A stretch of DNA of 64,000 nucleotides from the NCBI GenBank assembly GCA_020634115.1, contig JACKCH010000012.1, positions 682,001 to 746,000 of the forward strand, in the 5' to 3' direction. This DNA is from Anaerolineaceae bacterium (lineage in GTDB: Bacteria; Chloroflexota; Anaerolineae; Aggregatilineales; Phototrophicaceae). The position numbers and the translations under genes are program-made. Below are positions 51,797 through 60,788 of this stretch, piece after piece. Numbering within the stretch: the stretch's first letter is position 1; each line of letters begins with the position of its first letter. Below the pieces are notes generated by a model. The model was given only the letters and a program-made list of their open reading frames with translations, was not told where the DNA came from and did not search any database.

Positions 51797-52849
51797 ATGA
51801 GCGAGCATAAACACCCCTCTATCAAACGATCCCGGCGGCGCTGGCAGGTGTGGCTAGTCGCCGTTGGTATGGTCGGAGTCCTGTTGATTGCCATTCTTGG
51901 CACGGGGCAGGACGCTGGAACGATTCTCAGCATTTTTGCCACGCGCTTCCTGGGCATTTTTATCGAAGCCATCCCCTTCCTGCTACTCGGCACGCTGGCA
52001 TCCGGCATGATTGAAGCTTTCTTAACACCGGAAGACATCACGCGATTTCTGCCACGCAACCCGTTTCTCGCAACAATTGCCGGAGCCTTCATGGGATTCG
52101 CGTTTCCCGTGTGTGAATGCGGCGTTGTTCCGGTGGTGCGCCGCCTGTTCAACAAAGGGCTGCCGATGTGGGTGGGAATCACCTTCTTGCTGGCCGCGCC
52201 GGTAATGAACCCGGTCGTCCTGGTGAGTACCATCGCCGCTTTTGGTTGGGGGCCGATTGTGATCGGGCGCTTTGTCATCACCACACTAGTCGCGATTGCC
52301 GTCGGGTTAGTGTTCGCGCTGGGTGCAAAGCCGCAGGAAGTACTGCGTCCCCACACTGCCCTGCCAGTGATGGGCGGGTCGGGGCAGGTTTCGGAGCGGA
52401 TTATGCTCAGTCTCCCGCCACAGCGCCGCAAGCCTCTGTTGATTGGGCTGCGGGATGCACTCCTGCTGGCCGGTGATGAGTTCTTCGATATGGGGCGTTA
52501 CCTGATTATCGGGTCGCTGCTGGCCGCAACCATGCAAACCCTGGTTTCGCAGGACACGCTGCTGGCGCTCGGCAGAGGCCCGGTGATTTCGGTGCTGGTA
52601 CTGCAAATCCTGGCATTCGTCCTGAGCGTTTGCTCAACGGTGGATGCTTTCCTGGCGTTGGCATTCGCCGGGACGTTCACTACCGGCTCGGTACTGGCGT
52701 TTCTGACATTCGGCCCGATGGTGGATATCAAAAGCACGCTGATGTTCCTCGGCGTGTTCCAGCGGCGCACCGTCGCCTACCTGATTATTCTTCCGCTGCT
52801 GATGACCATGCTCATCGGCATCTGGCTCAACCTGAATGTGGTGTTTTAG
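51797..52849 (+). CDS. YraQ/ArsP-family permease
   Basis: The 350-residue permease has about eight transmembrane helices in two internally similar halves. The first carries the Cys motif FPVCECGVVPVVRRLFNKG, the second CSTVDAFLALAFAGTF. Homologues export organoarsenicals or are uncharacterised. Upstream are a TAGAAT-type -10 candidate (51749-51754) and two inverted repeats, CTCATT/AATGAG (51723-51747) and AGAAT/ATTCT (51750-51769), as possible control sites. A TIGR03943 partner follows 9 bases later. Confidence 0.88.
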   Translation: MSEHKHPSIKRSRRRWQVWLVAVGMVGVLLIAILGTGQDAGTILSIFATRFLGIFIEAIPFLLLGTLASGMIEAFLTPEDITRFLPRNPFLATIAGAFMGFAFPVCECGVVPVVRRLFNKGLPMWVGITFLLAAPVMNPVVLVSTIAAFGWGPIVIGRFVITTLVAIAVGLVFALGAKPQEVLRPHTALPVMGGSGQVSERIMLSLPPQRRKPLLIGLRDALLLAGDEFFDMGRYLIIGSLLAATMQTLVSQDTLLALGRGPVISVLVLQILAFVLSVCSTVDAFLALAFAGTFTTGSVLAFLTFGPMVDIKSTLMFLGVFQRRTVAYLIILPLLMTMLIGIWLNLNVVF

Positions 52850-52858
52850 GGTAAACGT

Positions 52859-53635
52859 ATGCAGGCTGTCGAACACAATCACGATCATCACGATCACAAT
52901 CATGCCACCGAACGCGCCCAGGCCTGGGTCAAAACGCTGCTCCTGCTCGGCCTGGGGCTGTATTTTGTCTACAACATCCTCACGGGCAACCTGGCAAACT
53001 ACATCAACGCCCGTTTTGGCTGGCTGTCCTATGTCGCCGCCACATTGTTCCTGCTGCTGGGCGGAATCAGCCTGTGGGGTATCTGGCATGAGAAACACGA
53101 GCATCATCACGACCATGACCACGATCACGCCGAATTATCATGGGGCGTCCTGGCGATTATCGCTGTCCCGCTGGTCATCGGCACGCTGATTCCCTCGCGT
53201 CCGTTAGGGGCAGCGGCGGTAGACGGCAACATCAGCCTCAACAGCAGCTTATCTGCCGGAACGGTGACGACCTTTACCGGCGACCCGCTCACCTGGAATG
53301 TGCTGGACTGGTTGCGAGCTTTCAACCAGAGTGATAATCTCGCCAGTTTTAACGGCAAAGAGGCCGATGTAATCGGTTTTGTGTACCGTGAGGCCACCTT
53401 CGGGGAAGATCAGTTCATGGTGGCGCGGTTTACGATTAGCTGCTGTGTCGCCGATTCATCGGCGATTGGCCTGCCAGTGGTTTTCGCCGACGCCGCCGAT
53501 TTCCCGGCGGATACCTGGGTGCAGATACACGGCACGTTCCAGGTTGGCGACTTTCGCGGGGACACCGTGCCTTTGCTCTATGCCGATTCGATTGAAGTGA
53601 TAGACCAACCGGAACACCCGTACCTATATCCATAA
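52859..53635 (+). CDS. TIGR03943-family permease partner (YcgQ-like)
   Basis: The 258-residue protein begins with a His/Asp-rich tail (NHDHHDHNH), then three transmembrane helices interrupted by a second His-rich loop (HEKHEHHHDHDHDHAE), then an extracytoplasmic domain with the CC pair in FTISCCVADSSAIGLPV, typical of TIGR03943 proteins. They are nearly always encoded beside a YraQ-type permease, as here. The His clusters suggest metal handling; substrate and direction are unknown. Confidence 0.85.
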   Translation: MQAVEHNHDHHDHNHATERAQAWVKTLLLLGLGLYFVYNILTGNLANYINARFGWLSYVAATLFLLLGGISLWGIWHEKHEHHHDHDHDHAELSWGVLAIIAVPLVIGTLIPSRPLGAAAVDGNISLNSSLSAGTVTTFTGDPLTWNVLDWLRAFNQSDNLASFNGKEADVIGFVYREATFGEDQFMVARFTISCCVADSSAIGLPVVFADAADFPADTWVQIHGTFQVGDFRGDTVPLLYADSIEVIDQPEHPYLYP

Positions 53636-53693
53636 GATGTGTTTTGTGAAATAAAGTCATGATAAACGGTGCAAGACTCACATAAGGGAAGCT

Positions 53694-53785
53694 AGTTTTT
53701 AGTGGTCAGTTATCAGCTTTGCAATTGGCAACTTTCTTTTTTCTGACCACTGAAAACTGACGACTCGCCCCTCTTTGTGGAGGGG
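53694..53785. repeat. Long imperfect hairpin (16 bp) and a second short hairpin
   Basis: AGTTTT-T-AGTGGTCAG (53694-53709) pairs with CTGACCACT-G-AAAACT (53743-53758) with one T-G wobble. The loop holds a further TATCAG-type repeat. A second hairpin, CCCCTC/GAGGGG, lies at 53768-53785. It sits between the TIGR03943 and SRPBCC genes. The motif style (CAGT..TCAG repeats) recalls dispersed extragenic repeats of Chloroflexota and Cyanobacteria; it may also terminate transcription. Confidence 0.5.
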
Positions 53786-53832
53786 AACTCAATCCCGTTT
53801 CATATCACATAAAGTGTATAAAGGACACATTC

Positions 53833-54279
53833 ATGATTCATGTCGAAGCCTCTCAGATAATTTCCGCCCGTCCTGAAGCGATTTACGCCATATTTACCGA
53901 TTACCGCGTCAGCCATCCGGCCATTCTGCCTAAACCCTATTTTGCCAGTCTGGTGGTTGAGGAAGGCGGACAGGGGGCTGGCACGGTCTTTCGGGCGCAG
54001 ATGGATGTAATGGGTACAAAAACCGATCTTCGCATGGTGGTCAGTGAACCGCAACCAGGGCGAGTCCTGAGGGAAGAGGATGAAACGGCGGGCATCGTCA
54101 CCACCTTTACGGTTGAGCCAGTTTCTGCCGAAGAGACGCGCGTGACGCTTGCGACGGATTTCCGCTCCAGTCCGGGGCTTAAGGGATGGATTGAAAGTCT
54201 GTTGAATCCCCTCATCACCCGCCGCATTTATCGCCAGGAGTTGCAACTCGTGGCGGATTACGTCCGGCAGCATCCTTGA
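53833..54279 (+). CDS. SRPBCC-family protein
   Basis: Small START/Bet v1-like ligand-binding protein of 148 residues. VEASQIISARPEAIYAIFTDY at the N-terminus and the terminal helix (PGLKGWIESLLNPLITRRIYRQELQLVADYV) are the usual ends of the fold, with beta strands between. Relatives bind lipids, act as cyclases, or are co-chaperones. AAGGA seven bases before the ATG fixes the start. The WbuC-like gene follows after 37 bases. Confidence 0.85.
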   Translation: MIHVEASQIISARPEAIYAIFTDYRVSHPAILPKPYFASLVVEEGGQGAGTVFRAQMDVMGTKTDLRMVVSEPQPGRVLREEDETAGIVTTFTVEPVSAEETRVTLATDFRSSPGLKGWIESLLNPLITRRIYRQELQLVADYVRQHP

Positions 54280-54316
54280 GTCTTATGGATTACATCCCGA
54301 TTGGAGAAGCGTTTTG

Positions 54317-54808
54317 ATGCGCCCGATTACTGAATCGCTCATCACGGACCTGATCGCCCAGGCCGAACAATCCGAACGGGGGCGGATGCCGTACCGTTTC
54401 CACGAGCATCATGAACCCGTGCAGCGCATGATTAATGCCCTGATACCTGGCACGTATGTGACGCCGCACCATCACCACAACCCCGATAAAGTTGAACTCA
54501 TCAGCATTCTCAGAGGGCGGGCGGCCTGTATCCATTTCAGTGAGAGCGGGGAAATTGAGCAGATTTTCGTCCTGGAGCCGGATGGCCCGGTGCGCGGCGT
54601 GGACATTCGCCCCGGTGTGTATCATAACTTCGTGGCGCTCACGCCCTGCGCGGTGCTGGAAATCATCCAGGGGCCGTATGAAGCGGCCACACACAAACAG
54701 TTTGCGACCTGGGCGCCGCTGGAAGGTTCGCCGGAAGCGCCCGCCTATTTAGCGCAGTTGGAAGCGAGTATTCAGGAAGCCATCGAACAGGGAACGGTCA
54801 ACCACTAA
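54317..54808 (+). CDS. WbuC-like cupin metalloprotein
   Basis: The 163-residue protein has a WbuC-type N-terminus (RPITESLITDLIAQAEQSERGRMPYRFHE) and a cupin core with the metal-binding motif TPHHHHNPDKVELISILRGRA and a later VYHNFVALT. WbuC proteins accompany O-antigen and polysaccharide clusters. ATG 54317 follows GGAG; a TTG one codon earlier is also in frame. Convergent with the NHLP cluster. Confidence 0.85.
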   Translation: MRPITESLITDLIAQAEQSERGRMPYRFHEHHEPVQRMINALIPGTYVTPHHHHNPDKVELISILRGRAACIHFSESGEIEQIFVLEPDGPVRGVDIRPGVYHNFVALTPCAVLEIIQGPYEAATHKQFATWAPLEGSPEAPAYLAQLEASIQEAIEQGTVNH

Positions 54809-54826
54809 GCCGATTGTCGGCTGTTG
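54808..54826 (+). terminator. Short hairpin after wbuC-like gene
   Basis: AGCCGA and TCGGCT pair around TTG and are followed by GTTGTT, overlapping the stop codon. A weak terminator. Confidence 0.4.
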
Positions 54827-54872
54827 TTAAGGTGGGCGCACGCCATGAGTCTCATTCATTTTGGGGATTACT

Positions 54873-57824
54873 TTAGACTGTCTGACGGCGCACCAGGTCA
54901 GCAAACAGGCCGTCCTGCTGGCGCATGAGTTCGTCATACGTCCCTTCCTGAGCGATACGCCCTTTATCCAGCACGATGATACGATCCGCGCCGACGACGG
55001 TACTCAACCGGTGGGCGATCACCACGCGGGTTGCGTCCAGGCGTTCCAGGTTGCTGCTCACGGTTTCCTGCGTGGCGTTATCGAGGGCGCTGGTCGCCTC
55101 GTCAAACAGCAGGATACGCGGTTTCATAGCAATCGCGCGGGCGATGAGCAACCGCTGGCGCTGCCCCCCGGAAAGCGTGCTGCCCCCGGCACTGATGACG
55201 GTGTGCATCTCCATCGGCATCTGCCGGATGTCATCGGCTAACCCGGCCATTTCCGCCGCTTCCCAGGCATCTTCCTGCGTCAACTGCGACTGCCCGGCAA
55301 TATTCGTGAAAATATCCCCGGTTATCAACTGGCTGTTTTGCAGCACCACGCCCAACTGCCGCCGCACCGAGCGAATATCCAGCCCGGCCAGATTTTGCCC
55401 ATCGAAGAAAATCGCGCCGGATTCGGGAGTCTCGAAACCCAGGAGCATCCTGAACAGAGTGGATTTCCCCGAACCGGACGGCCCGACCAGCGCCACAAAC
55501 TCACCCGGCTTGATGTGCAAAGAGACATCATTGATGATGAGCGGCGTTTTTTCGATATAGCGGAATGACACGCGGCTGACTTCGATTTCGCCTAGCAGAT
55601 CGCCGGGGTCGGCTTTCACCGCGTCTACTTCCGGCAGGGCGTGTAGAATTGGCTGCGCCCGCTGGTAGATCGGCACGACCCGCAGCACCGACACAAAGGC
55701 CGAACTCAGGTCAAGCCCGGCCAGTAGAAACTGGGTGAAGGCCGCGACAAACGCCAGGAAACTCCCGGTAGACAGACCGCTTTCACTGTTGCTGACCACC
55801 AGGAAAAGCGCGATAGAGGTGATGACCGGGTAAACCGCGTTAAACACTGTCAGGCTGTTCCCAATCGTGCGCGTTTTGTAGGTCAGATGCCGCTGTTCGC
55901 TGAAGTCCCGCGCCCAGAAGGAGAAGAAGCGGCTCTCTACACCCGCCACCCGCAGTTTTGAGATACCGGTAATCGCCTGCAACACGAACCCGTAGATGCG
56001 CCCCTGCAAATCGGTGATACGCTGCTGGTAGCGCGTCTGCCGCCAACCGGCCCAGGTCGTCACCCCGACGGCCACCGCCACCAACCCGGTTGCCACCAAT
56101 GCCAACTGCCCATCAATGAAGAACAGCAGGATAAAACTGAACACCGAAAATATACCGGAAAGCAGCGACAGCACGACGGTTCGTGACAGCGCCTGCCGGA
56201 TGATGCTGATGCCCATCGCCCGGTTGGTCAGGTCGCCCGCCGTATACTGGCGGAAGAACGGCGCGGGGAGCTTGAGCAGCCGATCCCACACCGCCGCCTG
56301 TACTGATGACTCCAACTTTCCTTCCAGGCGCAGCACGGCCACATCCCGCGTGATCTGGAACAAGGCCTGCGCAATCGCCGCCACTGCCAATACTGCCATG
56401 AGTTGCAGCAGTTGGGATTCCTGGGCATTCGGAATCAGCGTACTGAAGATCACGCCGATTGCCAGCGGAACCAGCAGACCCAGCACGCCACCGGCTATCC
56501 CCATCAGGGAAATCGTCACCAGTTCGTTGCGCGCCCCCCACAGGCCAAACCGCAGCACATCCCGTGCCGAGAGGCGTGTATCGGGTAGAGTCCGGTAAAA
56601 CGTGTGGGCAAAAGGTGACAGCGCCGCCGCGACCTCCTCAGTCACGGGAGTCACGACATCCGCCGCCGGATTATGCAGTTCGTAGCGCGTGGGCGACACC
56701 GGCAGCAAGGCTACCGGGTGTTTCTCCTCACCCAGGTAAGCCAGCAGCGGCCCGTTATCCCGCCGCCACCAGTCCCCGCGTAGTGCAACCTCACGCACCT
56801 GCACCCGGGAAGCCACTGTGATACCGTCTAACGTCTGCGCTTCGTGTTGCCCGTCTACCGGGTCAGGCCGCGCTTTGATGGTGATGTTCTGCGCCTGCCC
56901 CACCAACCGCGCCGCCAGCACTAATGGGTCTTCCAGGGCATGGTCACGGTCAAAAATAGCGCCGGTGAGCGGCTGCAACACGGACGCAATCCGCGAAAAG
57001 GCGGTTTCGACATAGGAACGGTCAAAGGCCGCCCGCCGCCGCAGTCGTTCCTGCTCAAAGCGCAATTCCTGCGCCACGCTCCAGGTAATCAGGTCTAAGA
57101 CCATCCGGTGAAAGTTTTCCAGGTAGACCCATGCAAAACCCTGGTGAAGAAAAGCAGGGGTATTCAGGCTGTACAGGGTGTTTTGGCCGACGGTTTCCAA
57201 CCAGGTATCCTCGGTAATCGGCAGGAAGTCATCTTCACCGATCAACGGCAGTTCTTCCCACCCCATAAACCGGGAAATCCCGCGACGGCACGCCACCCAC
57301 ACCACACCGCGCCCAGGGCGAACAATACTGCCCGCTTCCGCCTGAATTTCTGCCCCGGATTCCAGGGGTTCAAACTGGCGCGGCGCGGGAATATTGCGCG
57401 ACATACCTGCTGACAGGCCGCGCACCCATCCGTTGACAATCTGGCTGATCTGCTCGGTATATTCGGTGGCGGGGGTAATTTCTTCCAGGCGCGCGCGTTC
57501 CAGTTGAATCAGTTGGGTGTCGGCCAGCCCGACGATCAACAGCCCGACTCCCCGGTTGTAGGCCTGCAAATCCATGCCAAACAGCGCTGCTCCAGCTTCC
57601 GCCCGGAACAGGTGACGACGTGTCCCCACTGGCTCGCCGTTTTCCAGGCGGATTGCAAACAGATCAACCGCGCCGGAGTACACCAGCCAAACCGTATTGG
57701 GGTCATCCAGCAGAATCGGCTTGTTGCTGCCCGCTTTGACAAACCGCCCCAGCTTGTAGCCCAGCTTGAGCAGAAACAATTCCCACGTATTTTCGGTTTC
57801 GGGGGTTGGTATCGTATCACTCAT
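54873..57824 (-). CDS. NHLP-type bacteriocin export ABC transporter, NHLM subunit
   Basis: The 983-residue permease/ATPase has a long soluble N-terminus (about 1-410) with two cyclic-nucleotide-binding-like or cupin-like units, a six-helix ABC exporter domain (about 425-715), and an ATPase with Walker A GPSGSGKST, signature LSGGQRQR and Walker B ILLFDEATSALD. This layout is the NHLM protein that pairs with a C39-peptidase transporter to export NHLP-leader RiPPs. The N-terminal peptidase is absent, as expected. Its ATG overlaps the peptidase-transporter stop by four bases. Confidence 0.9.
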   Translation of the reverse strand: MSDTIPTPETENTWELFLLKLGYKLGRFVKAGSNKPILLDDPNTVWLVYSGAVDLFAIRLENGEPVGTRRHLFRAEAGAALFGMDLQAYNRGVGLLIVGLADTQLIQLERARLEEITPATEYTEQISQIVNGWVRGLSAGMSRNIPAPRQFEPLESGAEIQAEAGSIVRPGRGVVWVACRRGISRFMGWEELPLIGEDDFLPITEDTWLETVGQNTLYSLNTPAFLHQGFAWVYLENFHRMVLDLITWSVAQELRFEQERLRRRAAFDRSYVETAFSRIASVLQPLTGAIFDRDHALEDPLVLAARLVGQAQNITIKARPDPVDGQHEAQTLDGITVASRVQVREVALRGDWWRRDNGPLLAYLGEEKHPVALLPVSPTRYELHNPAADVVTPVTEEVAAALSPFAHTFYRTLPDTRLSARDVLRFGLWGARNELVTISLMGIAGGVLGLLVPLAIGVIFSTLIPNAQESQLLQLMAVLAVAAIAQALFQITRDVAVLRLEGKLESSVQAAVWDRLLKLPAPFFRQYTAGDLTNRAMGISIIRQALSRTVVLSLLSGIFSVFSFILLFFIDGQLALVATGLVAVAVGVTTWAGWRQTRYQQRITDLQGRIYGFVLQAITGISKLRVAGVESRFFSFWARDFSEQRHLTYKTRTIGNSLTVFNAVYPVITSIALFLVVSNSESGLSTGSFLAFVAAFTQFLLAGLDLSSAFVSVLRVVPIYQRAQPILHALPEVDAVKADPGDLLGEIEVSRVSFRYIEKTPLIINDVSLHIKPGEFVALVGPSGSGKSTLFRMLLGFETPESGAIFFDGQNLAGLDIRSVRRQLGVVLQNSQLITGDIFTNIAGQSQLTQEDAWEAAEMAGLADDIRQMPMEMHTVISAGGSTLSGGQRQRLLIARAIAMKPRILLFDEATSALDNATQETVSSNLERLDATRVVIAHRLSTVVGADRIIVLDKGRIAQEGTYDELMRQQDGLFADLVRRQTV

Positions 57825-60076
57825 AGCATCAGCTTCTTGTGTATTTTGGTATGTACCGAATCTTCGGGTTGATCTGTGCCAATCAGCCGAGCGTAGACTC
57901 CGCCGAATTCACCAATCAGCTCTTCGTGTGTGCCGCGCTGGACAACCTTGCCCTTTTCCAGCACGATAATCTCATCAGCATCACGAATGGTACTCAGTCG
58001 GTGCGCGACAATCAGGCAGGTGCAGCCACGCCGCCGCAGGTTGTCATCAATCAGCTTCTCAGTGACCGCATCCAACGCACTGGTCGCCTCATCCAGCACC
58101 AGAATGGTCGGGTTGACCGCCAGCGCCCGTGCAATCTCCAGCCGCTGCCGCTGCCCACCGCTGAAGTTGCGCCCCCCTTCCTCGACAATGTAGTCATAAC
58201 CGCCAGGACGTTCCAGAATATCATCCTGAATCATCGAATCTTTCGCCGCTTGAATCAGGCTGCTTTCCGGGATAGTCGGGTCCCACATCGTCAGGTTATC
58301 GCGGATCGTGCCTTCAAACATGAAAATGTCCTGATCCACCATCGCCAGCGAATTATTGACCAGATAACGGGACAAGGCTGACCGGGATTGACCATCAAAC
58401 AAGATGTCACCCGACCAGGGGCGATACAGGCCCACCAGCAACCGGGCGATGGTAGACTTGCCGCTGCCCGAACCCCCGACCAGTGCCACCCGCGCGCCCG
58501 GCTTCAAGGACAGTGAAAAATCCTCAATGAGCGGTTCGCCCAGCGGGTTATAGCCGAATGTCACCCCTTGCATGGAAATCGCACCACTGAGTTTGGCGTT
58601 CATGTCGGCGGGTGTATCCGCGGCCAGCATTTCGACCTGGGTATCGGTGTCATGGCGCAGCACGTCGTCCAGCCGGTTGAGGTCGCCTTCGACCTCACGG
58701 AAGCGCCCGCTGAGATACACCATGTCATTGACCGGCGTAAGGAAACTCGCCATCAGACTCTGGAAAGCCACCAGCAGCCCAATCGTCAATTCACCCCGCA
58801 TGACTTGCAACCCGCCAATCGCCAGGATTGCCACTGTGTTGATGGACGACAGAAACGGCGGCACAGCGGTCAGAAGCTGCGCGGTCAGGCCGAGTTCCTG
58901 CTGCGCATTGGTGGCTTTGGCGTAATAGCCCGCCCACCGTGCGAAAAAGTCGGACTCAGCGCCCGTTGCTTTGAGTGTTTCAATCGTTTGCAGGCCGCTC
59001 ATGGCAGTAGCGATCATCTTACCGCGCTCCTGCAACAGGCGTTGGTTGGTATCGCCCCACCGTCGCGAGGCATAACGCAGCGCCAGATAGTTCAGCGCCG
59101 CAATACCGATGCCGATCAACGTGAGGGGGATGCTGTAGGAGAACATCAGCAGGGCGTAAAACGCGATGAGGATGATATTGAGCATGGAGGTCGCCATCTC
59201 TTCGGAAAGCACCTGCGCCACTCGGTCATTGATCTCCACCCGCGAGCCGATTTCCCCGCCGTAACGCTGTGCAAAAAACTCAACCGGCAGCCGCAGCACA
59301 TGCCAGAAAAACCGGCTGGACGAACTGAGCGCCAGCTTAGTTTCCAGCCGCAAGAGGTAATGCTGCTGCAAACTGGTCAGAATCGCCCGCAGCAGCGCGG
59401 TTACGCCCATCGCCAGCAGCAGCGGTTGCAGCCAGTTGGTACGCCCCGCCAGCAGAATATCATCCACGAATATTCGGGTAAAACCGGGGATAACCAACCC
59501 TGGCAGCACCAGCGCGAGACTGGCGAGAATCACATACACCAGGCCAATCCGGGAACCGGAGAGCCGCCCCCCAACTGCCTTGAAGAACCCGTGTCGCTCG
59601 CCCGCTTTGACAAATGACTCGCCCGGCTTGAAGGTCAGCACCACGCCGGTAAAGGCTTCGTCAAACTCGGTGTGCGTCACCGTGCGCGGCCCGCGTGCCG
59701 GGTCGTTCAGGTAGACGCGATCTCGGCTAAAGCCCTCGACCACCACAAAATGGTTGAAGTTCCAGTGAACAATTTGGGGCAGAGGCCGCTCGAACAGGCC
59801 TTCCGGCTCATCACGGAAGCCTTTCGCTTCCAACCCGTAGCGACGTGCTGCCCGCAGCACATTGCCAGCCGTCGCGCCATCCCGCGAGACGCCACACGCC
59901 AGACGTAGTTCTTCCAGCGACACAATCCGGCCATAGTAGCCCAGCACAATGCCCAGTGACGCTGCGCCACATTCCACCGCCTCCATCTGCAGCATGGTGG
60001 GGGTGTGAATACGTCGAGTCCGCCGGGCATAGACGGGGGTTTTCTTCTGAGGGGGACTTTGTTCAGCGATAGCCAT
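57821..60076 (-). CDS. NHLP-type peptidase-containing ABC transporter (C39, PCAT)
   Basis: The 751-residue protein has an N-terminal C39 cysteine peptidase that cuts leaders after a double Gly: catalytic C36 (MEAVECGAAS), H109 (NHFVVVEG) and D125 (YLNDPARG). A six-helix ABC exporter domain (about 170-460) and an ATPase with Walker A GGSGSGKST, signature FSGGQRQR and Walker B ILVLDEATSALD follow. It cleaves and exports a ribosomal peptide. It starts 4 bases after the HlyD-like gene. No precursor gene is seen in the window. Confidence 0.92.
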   Translation of the reverse strand: MAIAEQSPPQKKTPVYARRTRRIHTPTMLQMEAVECGAASLGIVLGYYGRIVSLEELRLACGVSRDGATAGNVLRAARRYGLEAKGFRDEPEGLFERPLPQIVHWNFNHFVVVEGFSRDRVYLNDPARGPRTVTHTEFDEAFTGVVLTFKPGESFVKAGERHGFFKAVGGRLSGSRIGLVYVILASLALVLPGLVIPGFTRIFVDDILLAGRTNWLQPLLLAMGVTALLRAILTSLQQHYLLRLETKLALSSSSRFFWHVLRLPVEFFAQRYGGEIGSRVEINDRVAQVLSEEMATSMLNIILIAFYALLMFSYSIPLTLIGIGIAALNYLALRYASRRWGDTNQRLLQERGKMIATAMSGLQTIETLKATGAESDFFARWAGYYAKATNAQQELGLTAQLLTAVPPFLSSINTVAILAIGGLQVMRGELTIGLLVAFQSLMASFLTPVNDMVYLSGRFREVEGDLNRLDDVLRHDTDTQVEMLAADTPADMNAKLSGAISMQGVTFGYNPLGEPLIEDFSLSLKPGARVALVGGSGSGKSTIARLLVGLYRPWSGDILFDGQSRSALSRYLVNNSLAMVDQDIFMFEGTIRDNLTMWDPTIPESSLIQAAKDSMIQDDILERPGGYDYIVEEGGRNFSGGQRQRLEIARALAVNPTILVLDEATSALDAVTEKLIDDNLRRRGCTCLIVAHRLSTIRDADEIIVLEKGKVVQRGTHEELIGEFGGVYARLIGTDQPEDSVHTKIHKKLML

Positions 60077-60080
60077 ACGT

Positions 60081-60674
60081 CTACCCCGTTTCCCGCAGGA
60101 TCAGATTCACGGGCGCTTGTTCACCGGTTGTAATGACCGTCTGGCACGGCATCCCCGGCAGCACATCAACCGCTGTGTCAGAATTCGCCGACCACTGATA
60201 GCTGCCATCCTCATTCACGTTTAGCTGGACATCCACGCGCAGTACCGGGCCAGTTTGCAAAATTTGATCCACCAGGTCCGGGCTATCTACCACTGAATCC
60301 ATCTCTTCTGCATAGGCCGGGCGCGGGGCGATTTGAGTCACAGTGCCAAGAATGAAGCGCCCAGAAGACCGAGAGACGCTGAATGGCACAATCTGCGCCG
60401 CATCCCCAACCCCAATACCATGTTCGCTGGCAGCAGCTACAAAAATAACGGCTTCTAACTCCGCCTGCGCATCTTTCGCCAGTACGCAATAGATCGCATC
60501 TACCTGCACAGACACCCTACCCAAAACGCCAACGACCACCACTGTGCCCAGCAGCAGCAAAAGTGCGACCAACACAAGCCACCCCCTGGGATTCGTGATT
60601 TGCATCAACTGATCGAGTTCTTCGGGCGAGGATAATTTCTCTAGCGCCGCTTTGCGAAACAATTTTTCCTGCAT
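60081..60674 (-). CDS. NHLP secretion accessory (HlyD-like) protein
   Basis: The 197-residue protein has an N-terminal cytoplasmic helix with the LSSPEELDQLMQIT pattern of NHLP secretion proteins, one transmembrane helix (about 32-54), and a short extracytoplasmic region resembling HlyD barrel parts (PFSVSRSSGRFILGTVTQIAPRP, LPGMPCQTVITTGEQAP). It is shorter than usual because the coiled-coil arm is missing. ATG 60674 has AAGG upstream; a TTG two codons earlier is in frame but less likely. Confidence 0.8.
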   Translation of the reverse strand: MQEKLFRKAALEKLSSPEELDQLMQITNPRGWLVLVALLLLLGTVVVVGVLGRVSVQVDAIYCVLAKDAQAELEAVIFVAAASEHGIGVGDAAQIVPFSVSRSSGRFILGTVTQIAPRPAYAEEMDSVVDSPDLVDQILQTGPVLRVDVQLNVNEDGSYQWSANSDTAVDVLPGMPCQTVITTGEQAPVNLILRETG

Positions 60675-60788
60675 AGCCAAACCTTCTAATAATAGAATTT
60701 TTTAATTTTAGCCTTTTTGGGCAAATCGCGCATTCAACCTGACCGCGGACAGGCACGCCCAGGTTAAAATCACTCGGATTGTTCGATT

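Noticed and set aside
60675..60788. NHLP precursor peptide gene in the gap of the export cluster
   Set aside because: The 114-base gap is AT-rich, with no open frame carrying a double-Gly leader; the gap at 54809-54872 also has none.
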